Source of the DNA: Nocardioidaceae bacterium
GTDB lineage: Bacteria > Actinomycetota > Actinomycetes > Propionibacteriales > Nocardioidaceae
Length of the DNA stretch: 8,996 nt
NCBI GenBank assembly: GCA_013698435.1
Contig: JACCVA010000190.1
Coordinates: forward strand, 1-8,996
Reading direction: 5' to 3'
Below the pieces are notes generated by a model. It was not told where the DNA came from and did no database searches. It saw only the letters and a program-made list of their open reading frames with translations. Of this stretch, positions 1 through 5,168 are shown piece by piece; position 1 is the stretch's first letter, and the number at the start of each line of letters is the position of its first letter. The translations under genes and the position numbers were made by a program.

Positions 1-443
1 CCGAGCTCCTCGACGTCACCGGCCAGTCGCTGCAGCAGCCGGAACCCCAGCTCGGGGCGGTGCTGCTCACGTCCGCGGAACATGATCGTGATCTTGACCT
101 TGTCGCCCTCTTTGAGGAAGCGCACCACGTGACCCCTCTTGGTCTCGTAGTCGTGCGCATCGATCTTGGGGCGAAGCTTCATCTCCTTGATGACCGTGTT
201 GGTCTGGTTGCGCCGTGTCTCGCGTGCCTTCTGTGCGGTTTCGTACTTGAACTTGCCGTAGTCCATGAGCTTGCAGACCGGCGGGCGAGCCGTCGGTGCC
301 ACCTCGACAAGGTCGAGGTCTGACTCCTGGGCGAGCCGCAAGGCATCGTCGATCCGGACGATGCCGACCTGCTCGCCGTTGGGTCCGACAAGCCGCACCT
401 CGGGGACGCGGATGCGATCGTTGACGCGCAACTCCGTGCTGAT
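1..443 (-). CDS. infC: Translation initiation factor IF-3 (3' end outside window)
   Basis: IF-3 binds the 30S subunit, blocks premature joining of 50S and proofreads start codon and initiator tRNA. Translating down from 443 gives ISTELRVNDRIRVPEVRLVG, the typical actinobacterial IF-3 N-terminus. The linker follows (ARPPVCKLMDYGKFKYE, then RRNQTNTVIKEMKLRPKI), and then the C-terminal ribosome-binding domain (HVVRFLKEGDKVKITIMFRGREQHRPELGFRLLQRL). About 147 codons are present; 30 to 80 should lie beyond position 1. The start is taken as ATC at 443-441 because family N-termini begin there, an AGGAGG lies four bases upstream, and I see no in-frame ATG, GTG or TTG close upstream. Non-AUG starts of infC are known and linked to autoregulation by IF-3 in E. 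coli. rpmI and rplT normally follow infC and would lie outside the window. Identity is near certain; the start is likely. Confidence 0.97.
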   Translation of the reverse strand, partial: MSTELRVNDRIRVPEVRLVGPNGEQVGIVRIDDALRLAQESDLDLVEVAPTARPPVCKLMDYGKFKYETAQKARETRRNQTNTVIKEMKLRPKIDAHDYETKRGHVVRFLKEGDKVKITIMFRGREQHRPELGFRLLQRLAGDVEEL

Positions 444-447
444 GGGT

Positions 448-453
448 CCTCCT
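448..453 (-). promoter_or_regulatory. infC ribosome binding site (AGGAGG)
   Basis: The minus strand reads AGGAGGACCC directly before the ATC start. This is a full Shine-Dalgarno core with a short four-base spacer. A strong site next to a weak start codon supports ATC as the true initiation codon. Confidence 0.75.
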
Positions 454-507
454 GGTTGGTGGGAACTGACTGCTTCGGCGCCGCCCTTCTGCTACCCGTG
501 GGTCAGG

Positions 508-576
508 CAACAAGCTGTCCTGCCGGGACAACAAGCTGTCCTGCTGGGACAACCAGCTGTCCTACTGGGACAACAA
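508..576. repeat. Three 21-bp tandem repeats, each with a dyad
   Basis: Units lie at 508-528, 529-549 and 550-570, with a partial fourth (CAACAA) at 571-576. Units 1 and 2 differ at one position; unit 3 differs at two more. Each unit carries TGTCC, five bases, GGACA, so each can fold as a 5-bp hairpin with a 5-base loop in RNA, or act as an operator half-site pair in DNA. The 21-bp period equals two helical turns, and also seven codons. The variable bases fall mainly in the dyad loop (TGCCG, TGCTG, TACTG), so the dyad arms are preserved. Confidence 0.85.
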
Positions 577-603
577 AAGGGCTTCCGCGCCAACACGGAA
601 GCC
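572..603 (-). terminator. Terminator-like hairpin inside the infC leader
   Basis: On the minus strand GGCTTCCG (603-596), an 8-base loop and CGGAAGCC (587-580) form a perfect 8-bp stem, followed by CTTTTGTTG. The short U-run makes it resemble an intrinsic terminator. It sits about 130 bases upstream of the infC start, so it would act as an attenuator rather than as the end of the SseB-domain gene, whose stop is about 170 bases further upstream. It could serve both roles. Function is inferred. Confidence 0.5.
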
Positions 604-775
604 ACCACGCACACCTGCGAGCAGGGGTACGGCGAGTCGCCGTCAGGCTTCTCGCGACCGGACCCGACGACCGAGATGGTCGGTGCGGGTGGGAGGTGGT
701 CTCCGCTTTGTACCACTGTCACAACGCCACCGGTGAGGGCGGCATTCCGTCGTACGGACGGGGATGACAGGTAGG

Positions 776-1348
776 TCAGTGCGCGATCTTACCAGCGCGC
801 TCCGTCCTCGTCACATCGTCGCCGGGCGGGGGTGGCCCGTTGGTAGCCTTACCCAGCTGCACCCACGCGTCTCCGACTGCGGTTGGCGTCAGCACCTTGC
901 CGGCCGCGAGCTGCTCGAGGTCGGGCGTCTCGACGACACACATCACCGGTCCGGCGACGTCGACGAGCAGCGCGCTGGCACCCTCCTGGATCGCGGACCG
1001 GGCGGCGTCTTGGCAGCTGACGGGGACCGGACGCGCCGCTGGGTCCCAGGCCCGCAGCGATTCCAGGCTCGTGAAGGCCAGCAACGCCGTCCGGCCGTCC
1101 CTGCCCAGCATCAGCACCGCCGCGATGTCCGTGCGCTTGTCGTGGGCGAGGCCACTCTCGTTGCGTTCGACCTCGGTTTCCAGCTCGGTTTCCAGCGCCA
1201 CCACCGGCACCAGGACGCGGCTGCGGGACAGCGCGGCGAGCACTGGCGCGCCGCTGCCGTCGCGGGCATACACCGCGAGCGCTCCCGTCACCGCCGGGTC
1301 AGCGTCACCGGCGTCGCCGGCGAACCCCGGATCCGGGAACGACCTCAT
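776..1348 (-). CDS. SseB-domain protein
   Basis: The 190-residue product starts MRSFPDPGFAGDAGDADPAV. It matches the SseB N-terminal-domain proteins that I recall next to infC in Nocardioides-like actinobacteria: an L-A-A-L-S-x-x-R-V-L-V-P-V-V motif near residue 40, then AHDKRTDIAAVLMLGRDGRTALLAFTS, WDPAARPVPV, and A-L-L-V-D-V-A-G-P-V. The biochemical role is unknown. No signal peptide or membrane segment is visible, so it is probably cytoplasmic. An ATG at 1390 would add 14 residues, but the ATG at 1348 fits family N-termini and sits 7 bases after a TACCGT promoter-like hexamer. The coding sequence contains a perfect 12-bp tandem duplication at 1172-1195 that repeats Leu-Glu-Thr-Glu in the protein (ALETELETEVE). 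It may be cotranscribed with infC if its transcript passes the leader hairpins. Family call fairly secure; function unknown. Confidence 0.85.
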   Translation of the reverse strand: MRSFPDPGFAGDAGDADPAVTGALAVYARDGSGAPVLAALSRSRVLVPVVALETELETEVERNESGLAHDKRTDIAAVLMLGRDGRTALLAFTSLESLRAWDPAARPVPVSCQDAARSAIQEGASALLVDVAGPVMCVVETPDLEQLAAGKVLTPTAVGDAWVQLGKATNGPPPPGDDVTRTERAGKIAH

Positions 1349-1355
1349 GGTCAGC

Positions 1356-1361
1356 ACGGTA
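1356..1361 (-). promoter_or_regulatory. Candidate -10 element, leaderless SseB-domain gene
   Basis: The minus strand reads TACCGT, then seven bases, then ATG at 1348. TANNNT at this distance would place the transcription start on or next to the A of ATG, the usual leaderless layout in actinobacteria. No Shine-Dalgarno sequence precedes this ATG, which agrees. No clear -35 element is visible. Inferred. Confidence 0.45.
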
Positions 1362-1454
1362 GTCGGCCGGTGGCGCTGCCCTGCGACCATGGTCGAGTGT
1401 CAGCGCCCGGCAGCCCTACCCACAACCCGCCGCCCAGCCACCACCCGCCCGGCG

Positions 1455-1530
1455 TTTGCCATGTGAACAAGCCAGGTGGCTTGTGAACATGGCAAATCTG
1501 CCGTGTGCGGAGGCCATTTGCCATGCGGAC
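1455..1530. repeat. Inverted-repeat cluster with three TTTGCCATG boxes
   Basis: Arm 1 (1455-1473) reads TTTGCCATGTGAACAAGCC. Arm 2 (1478-1496) is its reverse complement except for two adjacent bases (GA against TC), with an AGGT loop at 1474-1477; 17 of 19 positions pair. A third copy of the outer sequence, TTTGCCATGCGGAC, lies at 1517-1530 in the orientation of arm 1, so 1488-1497 and 1516-1525 (CATGGCAAAT and ATTTGCCATG) form a second perfect 10-bp inverted repeat. The cluster lies in the middle of the 276-bp gap between the divergent SseB-domain and kinase genes, about 100 bp from each start. A regulator-binding array or a small palindromic repeat element is possible. The rest of the gap holds only a 12-bp direct repeat (CGCGGGAATGGC at 1552 and 1608). 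Confidence 0.85.
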
Positions 1531-1624
1531 TCCGACCGCTGCTCGGGCATGCGCGGGAATGGCGTCCGGTGAGGCCGGCACGGTCCGCCCACCGCGGCCC
1601 AGACGCCCGCGGGAATGGCCACCG

Positions 1625-2209
1625 ATGACCCTGGCACGGCCTGGCCACCAGCCGGACCCCGTGGCGGCGTCCCTCGTCGACCGCGTGACGGCAGCGCCGG
1701 CGCGGCTCGGCCGGACCCGGCTGGTAGCTGTCGACGGCCCGGCCGGCTCCGGCAAGACCACGCTGGCCGCCTCCCTCGACTCCGAAGGCCGGGCGCGCGG
1801 TCTCGACATCGCAGTCGTGCATCTTGACGACATGTACGCCGGCTGGGAGACCGACTTCGACGAGCTCGCCAGCAGAGTCCTGGGCCAGTTGCTGATGCCG
1901 CTGCTCCAGGGCGAGACGGCTCGCTGGCAGCGCTACGACTGGGAGGCCGAGGCGTTCAACGGTTGGGAGCCAGTGTCGCCGCCTGACGTGCTCGTGCTCG
2001 ACGGCTGCGGTTCGGGATCCTTGACCCTGGCGTCGTTCACGAGTCTGCTGGTCTGGGTCGAGGCGCCGCCAGAGGTGCGGATCGAGCGCGGCGTCGCCCG
2101 TGACGGCGAGCAGGTGCTTCCCCACTGGCTGGCCTGGATGGAGCACGAGCAGGCCCACTTCGCGGCGAACCGGACACGGCAGCGTGCCGGCGTCCGGCTG
2201 CCTACGTAA
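1625..2209 (+). CDS. Uridine-kinase-like P-loop protein
   Basis: A 194-residue P-loop NTPase with a Walker A motif, GPAGSGKTT, at residues 38-46 after a strand ending LVAVDG. It then has VVHLDDMYAGW at residues 64-74, the motif of uridine/cytidine kinases in which the aspartates help bind nucleoside and Mg2+. DVLVLDGCGSGS and VWVEAPPEVRIERGVARDGE follow, corresponding to the later strand and the Arg-bearing lid region. Family members phosphorylate uridine or cytidine for pyrimidine salvage; in actinobacteria this short subgroup is often named only by similarity, so the substrate is uncertain. The ATG at 1625 was chosen because family members begin roughly 30 to 40 residues before the P-loop; upstream ATGs at 1505, 1523 and 1562 would add a low-complexity Pro/Arg stretch. 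No clear ribosome binding site. Transcribed alone, divergent from the SseB-domain gene and convergent with the VOC gene. Confidence 0.8.
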   Translation: MTLARPGHQPDPVAASLVDRVTAAPARLGRTRLVAVDGPAGSGKTTLAASLDSEGRARGLDIAVVHLDDMYAGWETDFDELASRVLGQLLMPLLQGETARWQRYDWEAEAFNGWEPVSPPDVLVLDGCGSGSLTLASFTSLLVWVEAPPEVRIERGVARDGEQVLPHWLAWMEHEQAHFAANRTRQRAGVRLPT

Positions 2210-2219
2210 GCAGCCGGAC
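2192..2219 (+). terminator. 10-bp hairpin around the kinase stop codon
   Basis: GTCCGGCTGC (2192-2201) and GCAGCCGGAC (2210-2219) pair perfectly around an 8-base loop that contains the TAA stop (2207-2209). No U-tract follows, which is common for GC-rich actinobacterial terminators. Only 26 bp separate this gene from the convergent VOC gene, so the stem could stop transcription from both sides. Confidence 0.6.
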
Positions 2220-2235
2220 CTTCACCGAGGACCCG

Positions 2236-2673
2236 TCAGGTCAGCGCAGCGGTGAGCTCCAGCTGTACGCCGTCGGGGTCCTCGAACGACAAGATCGCCA
2301 TCCCCACATCGGTCAGGTCGGTGACCTCGCCGTGCGTGATGCCGGCCTCCTCGAGCGCCTGGTTGGCGGCGACGAGGTCGTCGCGTGAACCGACCTGGAA
2401 GCTGACGTGGTCGAGTCCGGTGCCGTCGGAGTCGAACCGCTGGCCGGCCGGCGCGACCGGCCGCAACCCGAACAGCGCGCCCGACGGTGTCTGGTAGATC
2501 GTGCCGCCGTAGATGTCTGCCGGCGACGCGTTCACCTCCGGGTCGCCGGCGTCAGCTGAGCGGTCGACCGCGACCGGCCAGCCGAACACCTGGTCGTAGA
2601 ACGCCTTCGAACGGGCGATGTCGGTCACGGTGAGGCGGACATGGGCGAACCCTTGGCTGTCGATGAGAGGCAT
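2236..2673 (-). CDS. VOC (glyoxalase/bleomycin resistance) family protein
   Basis: The 145-residue product has one vicinal-oxygen-chelate domain made of two beta-alpha-beta-beta-beta modules: AHVRLTVTDIARSKAFYDQVFGW at residues 10-32, and LDHVSFQVGSRDDLVAANQALEEAG at 87-111, ending FEDPDGVQLELTA near 130-142. His11, His89 and Glu139 sit where VOC metal ligands usually occur. Members include glyoxalases, extradiol dioxygenases and resistance proteins; nothing here fixes the substrate. The start at 2673 is chosen because the domain begins ten residues later; the open frame continues to 2835 but that part has no family resemblance. A good GGAGGT lies 19 bases before this ATG, which is too far for normal use, and overlaps a short out-of-frame ORF (see findings). 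The gene stands alone. Confidence 0.85.
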   Translation of the reverse strand: MPLIDSQGFAHVRLTVTDIARSKAFYDQVFGWPVAVDRSADAGDPEVNASPADIYGGTIYQTPSGALFGLRPVAPAGQRFDSDGTGLDHVSFQVGSRDDLVAANQALEEAGITHGEVTDLTDVGMAILSFEDPDGVQLELTAALT

Positions 2674-2892
2674 GGCCGCGATGTACCCATTTACCTCCGG
2701 TTCACCCGACCGGCGGCCCGACGCGCGACACGAGTACCGCGGCAGGCAAGGTCTGTCTTGGTGAGCGTCGTCCAGGGCGTGTGATGGCAAGGCGCCGATG
2801 CGAAGGCAGACCGGGCGAATTTCAAGCTTCGGCAACGCCGCCAGCGTGCGTCATGGGCGGCGCGTAGCGGGGAAGGGTTGCCGGACGCGTAA
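2674..2892. other. Intergenic region with complex hairpin (2830-2883)
   Basis: The 219 bp between the VOC start and the amidohydrolase stop hold no gene I can support. At 2830-2883, CGGCAAC pairs with GTTGCCG (2877-2883) and GCCGCC (2837-2842) with GGCGGC (2856-2861), leaving a 15-base one-sided bulge. On the minus strand it lies within 10 bases after the amidohydrolase stop and could be its terminator, although no U-tract follows. A promoter for the VOC gene should lie below 2830, but I see no clear one. Confidence 0.4.
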
Positions 2893-4035
2893 CTAGCTGG
2901 TCGGCGGCCGGTATCCGGTGGTCTCGCCGGAGCCGAGGTCGACGATGGCCGCAACCGGTCCGCCGCCGTCCGGGCCTTGATGGGCCGCCGAGACCGACAC
3001 GAACACCGCCGGGTCTCCCGTCACCGCGGCGGTGACGCCGCCGACACACGACTTGATCTGCCGGTGCCAGTGCACGTCAGAGTCGTCGAGCATGGCGTTG
3101 CGGCGGCCGTGCACGTTGCCGTCCTGGGACACCTCGCACTTCAAGAAGACGTTGACCAGACGCCCGTCGAGGTCGGTCCAGTGCGGGCGCTCCGGCAGGT
3201 CGAGGCCCGCCTCCCGGATCGCCGTCCAGATGCCGTCCTGGTCGAGGGCGTCGCGCATCACCGAGTGACCGACGCGGTACCGGCCGCCGACCCCGCGGGT
3301 GTTGCCCACCACGACCACCTGCGCCTGGTCGAGCTCGACGCCGGACGAGCACGACGCGACTGCCGAGTAGAGCGCGCGGTTGTGCATGACGTCGGCGTCA
3401 GAGGGCATCTCGATCTCCCCGAGGGCAACTGCGATGCCGAGCGCGGTGCACCCGTTGGACAGGTCCATCGACTGGTGGGTCTCCTCGGTCCAGACCGTCT
3501 TGCCGCGTGCCTTGGCGTCGCGGATGGTGTGGATCGTCAGCAGCGGCGTCTTGGTCTGCACGTAGTGCACGTCGGCCGGGTCGTTGATCCCCGCCTGCTT
3601 CATGGCAGCCTCTACCGCGGCGGCGACCTTGGTGACCATCGCGGTGCGACCGATGTCTTCTGGGTACAGCTGCTCGCTCATCGCGAAGCCGACGGTCAGC
3701 CGCGGATCGTCGGTCTGCTCGACCGTGTCGGCGGGGACCGTCGCGAAGACCGTGGCGTGGGGGCTGATGACCCCGTCGGTGCCGCCCGACCAGACGATCG
3801 GCACCTGCTTGGCCTCCTCGGCAGAGCGGCTGCCCTTCTTGACCAGGACCTCACGAAACGCCCGGTCCGCGATGATCCGGGTGTAGTCGTTGACGCCACC
3901 GTTGCCCTCGGTCTTGCCAATGACGGCGACGACCCGGTCCGCCTCGATCACACCGTCGTCGATCAGCGCGGCGAACCCACTCGCGTCGGAAACGTGCTCG
4001 ATTGCGACCTTGCGTACTTCGATCGGCTCCGGCAT
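2893..4035 (-). CDS. Ring-opening amidohydrolase (cyanuric acid hydrolase/barbiturase family)
   Basis: The 380-residue product belongs to the AtzD/TrzD/barbiturase family, which hydrolyses one amide bond of a six-membered cyclic ureide (cyanuric acid or barbiturate). The fold has three similar domains, each giving a Lys-Ser pair to the active site. All three pairs appear present: Lys41 (IGKTEGNGGVNDYTR) with Ser83 (VWSGGTDGVISPH), Lys162 (VQTKTPLLT) with Ser230 (ASCSSGVELDQAQVVVVGN), and Lys299 (VFLKCEV) with Ser349 (SVSAAHQGPDGGGPVAAIVD). The last motif also carries the usual metal-loop glycines. Length is normal. ATG at 4035 follows GAGGGA (4046-4041) by five bases. It lies 65 bp downstream of arcC on the same strand, so the two are probably cotranscribed. 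Substrate cannot be assigned from sequence: barbiturate, cyanurate or an unrecognised ureide are all possible. Confidence 0.92.
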   Translation of the reverse strand: MPEPIEVRKVAIEHVSDASGFAALIDDGVIEADRVVAVIGKTEGNGGVNDYTRIIADRAFREVLVKKGSRSAEEAKQVPIVWSGGTDGVISPHATVFATVPADTVEQTDDPRLTVGFAMSEQLYPEDIGRTAMVTKVAAAVEAAMKQAGINDPADVHYVQTKTPLLTIHTIRDAKARGKTVWTEETHQSMDLSNGCTALGIAVALGEIEMPSDADVMHNRALYSAVASCSSGVELDQAQVVVVGNTRGVGGRYRVGHSVMRDALDQDGIWTAIREAGLDLPERPHWTDLDGRLVNVFLKCEVSQDGNVHGRRNAMLDDSDVHWHRQIKSCVGGVTAAVTGDPAVFVSVSAAHQGPDGGGPVAAIVDLGSGETTGYRPPTS

Positions 4036-4100
4036 GAACTTCCCTCTCGGTTGTTGTCGTTGTCTCGGTGGTCTCAGTGCGTGCGGTCTGTCGCGGCAGC

Positions 4101-5036
4101 TCAGCCGGCCACCACGACGGTCCCGGATTCGCCCCGGATGCCGGCGACGATGTTGTCGAGGCTGGTGATGACGCCGGTGTTGCCGGTCTGCTCGACGTAG
4201 CGGCAGATGGCGTCCACCTTCGGCCCCATCGAACCGCTGGCGAAGTGCCCCTCGACGGCGTAGGAGCGCAGCTGCTCGACTCCGACCCGTCCGATCGGCT
4301 GGGCCGCGTCGGTGCCGTAGCCGATGATCGCGTTGTCGACGTCGGTGGCGATCACCAGCCGGTCAGCCGCGACCGACCTTGCCAAGAGTGCCGCCCCGAG
4401 GTCCTTGTCGATAACGGCCTCCACACCGTGCAGGACGCCGTTGTCGCCGCGCACGACCGGGATGCCGCCGCCGCCGTTGGCGACCACGAGGTAGCCGGCG
4501 TCGGCAAGCGTCATGACTACGCCGGCGTCGAGGATCTCCCGGGGCTCGGGGGAGGCGACGACGCGTCGCCAGCCCCTGTCACCACGGTCCTGGAAGTGCT
4601 GGCCGTGCTCGATCAGCACCTGAGCCTCGTCCTTGGGCAGGAACCGGCCGATCGGCTTGGTGGGCTTGCTGAAGCCCGGGTCGCCGCTGTCGACACGGGT
4701 CCTGGTGACCACGGCGGCGGTCGGTCGGCGTACGCCACGCTGCGCCAACGCCGCCTCGAGAGCGTTCATCAGCACGAAGCCGAGCGTGCCCTGCGTCTGG
4801 GCGCCGCACCAGTCCAACGGCACGGGGGGCACGACAGCCGCGGACAGCTCGTTCTTGACGAGCAGGTTGCCGACCTGCGGCCCGTTGCCGTGGGTGATGA
4901 CGACGTCGACGCCCTCGGCCACCAGGCCGGCGACGGCAGACATGGCGGTCTGCGCCGCGGCGATCTGGTCGTCCGGGCCGACGCTGCCGTCGGCGGCCGT
5001 CATGGCGTTGCCACCCAGCGCGACCAGGACTCTCAT
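4101..5036 (-). CDS. arcC: Carbamate kinase
   Basis: The enzyme transfers phosphate from carbamoyl phosphate to ADP, giving ATP and carbamate, which breaks down to CO2 and ammonia. The 311-residue product shows the amino-acid-kinase fold motifs: ALGGNAM at 6-12, THGNGPQVGN at 48-57, SKPTKPIGRF in the middle, ANGGGGIPVV around 186-195, DKDLGAALLA from 210 (Lys211), ATDVDN, and GSMGPKVDA with Lys273. No truncation is visible. The open frame extends upstream to 5531, but homology begins at ATG 5036 (MRVLVALGGNAM), preceded by AAGG within about 14 bases. Carbamate kinases serve arginine deiminase, agmatine or allantoin/oxamate pathways. No arginine deiminase, ornithine or oxamate carbamoyltransferase is present here; the partner is a ring-opening amidohydrolase, which suggests a ureide or pyrimidine nitrogen route. 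Confidence 0.95.
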   Translation of the reverse strand: MRVLVALGGNAMTAADGSVGPDDQIAAAQTAMSAVAGLVAEGVDVVITHGNGPQVGNLLVKNELSAAVVPPVPLDWCGAQTQGTLGFVLMNALEAALAQRGVRRPTAAVVTRTRVDSGDPGFSKPTKPIGRFLPKDEAQVLIEHGQHFQDRGDRGWRRVVASPEPREILDAGVVMTLADAGYLVVANGGGGIPVVRGDNGVLHGVEAVIDKDLGAALLARSVAADRLVIATDVDNAIIGYGTDAAQPIGRVGVEQLRSYAVEGHFASGSMGPKVDAICRYVEQTGNTGVITSLDNIVAGIRGESGTVVVAG

Positions 5037-5123
5037 GGCCTTGACCTTAAGGAGATGCAGAGCTCCCCACAAACGGCGACACTCGCCCAACGGATCCGCA
5101 CCCTTCGGCACTCCTTGGTGCAA

Positions 5124-5156
5124 GCTGGTCGATGCCGGCTGGTCGATGCCGGCTGG
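5124..5156. repeat. 14-bp direct repeat, two copies plus partial third
   Basis: GCTGGTCGATGCCG occurs at 5124-5137 and again at 5138-5151, followed by GCTGG. It lies in the 132-bp gap between the divergent arcC and HAD genes, directly upstream of the HAD start. It may be a recent slippage duplication or a doubled regulator site. Confidence 0.8.
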
Positions 5157-5162
5157 CACAAT
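5157..5162 (+). promoter_or_regulatory. Candidate -10 element of leaderless HAD gene
   Basis: CACAAT, a five-of-six match to TANAAT, sits six bases before ATG 5169, so transcription would start at or next to the start codon. No Shine-Dalgarno sequence precedes this ATG and no good -35 element is visible. Inferred. Confidence 0.35.
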
Positions 5163-5168
5163 CGCCCG

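Larger units (their letters stand above)
444..775 (-). promoter_or_regulatory. Probable structured infC leader (non-coding gap of 332 bp)
   Basis: No convincing gene lies between infC and the SseB-domain gene upstream. In minus-strand order the stretch holds several elements. First is a two-part stem at 662-690 (ACCCG/CGGGT outside, CGACC/GGTCG inside). Next is a 6-bp stem with a 3-base loop at 629-643 (ACGGCG/CGCCGT), then a 5-bp stem at 614-625 (CCTGC/GCAGG). The terminator-like hairpin at 572-603 and the tandem repeats at 508-576 follow. I could not place a promoter with confidence; it should lie above about 690. Leader-based control is known for infC-rpmI-rplT operons in other bacteria (L20 leader of Firmicutes), but this layout does not match a class I can name. 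The leader role is inferred. Confidence 0.5.

Noticed and set aside
67..552. 161-codon minus-strand frame beginning in the tandem repeats
   Set aside because: It is an out-of-frame reading of infC with Arg/Gly-rich text; the real infC frame starts at 443.
508..576. Tandem 21-bp repeats as a CRISPR array
   Set aside because: Units are directly adjacent with no unique spacers, only three copies, and no cas gene is present.
1455..1525. Inverted repeats as ends of an insertion sequence
   Set aside because: Only a 4-bp loop separates the arms, no transposase lies nearby and no target-site duplication is visible.
1400..2158. 252-codon minus-strand open frame across the palindrome and kinase gene
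   Set aside because: Antisense to the P-loop kinase, and no family features.
4036..4100. Possible separate promoter between arcC and the amidohydrolase
   Set aside because: The 65-bp gap contains a ribosome binding site but no convincing -10/-35 pair, so cotranscription is simpler.
2977..4200. 407-codon plus-strand open frame
   Set aside because: Antisense to the amidohydrolase, whose three catalytic Lys-Ser pairs are intact; the plus-strand product has no recognisable motif.
4068..5168. Long open plus-strand frame running into the HAD gene, giving an apparent 588-residue protein
   Set aside because: The part before 5169 is antisense to arcC, has Val/Asp/Gly/Arg-rich text with no fold, and arises from GC-rich codon bias. 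Only 5169-5834 has HAD motifs.
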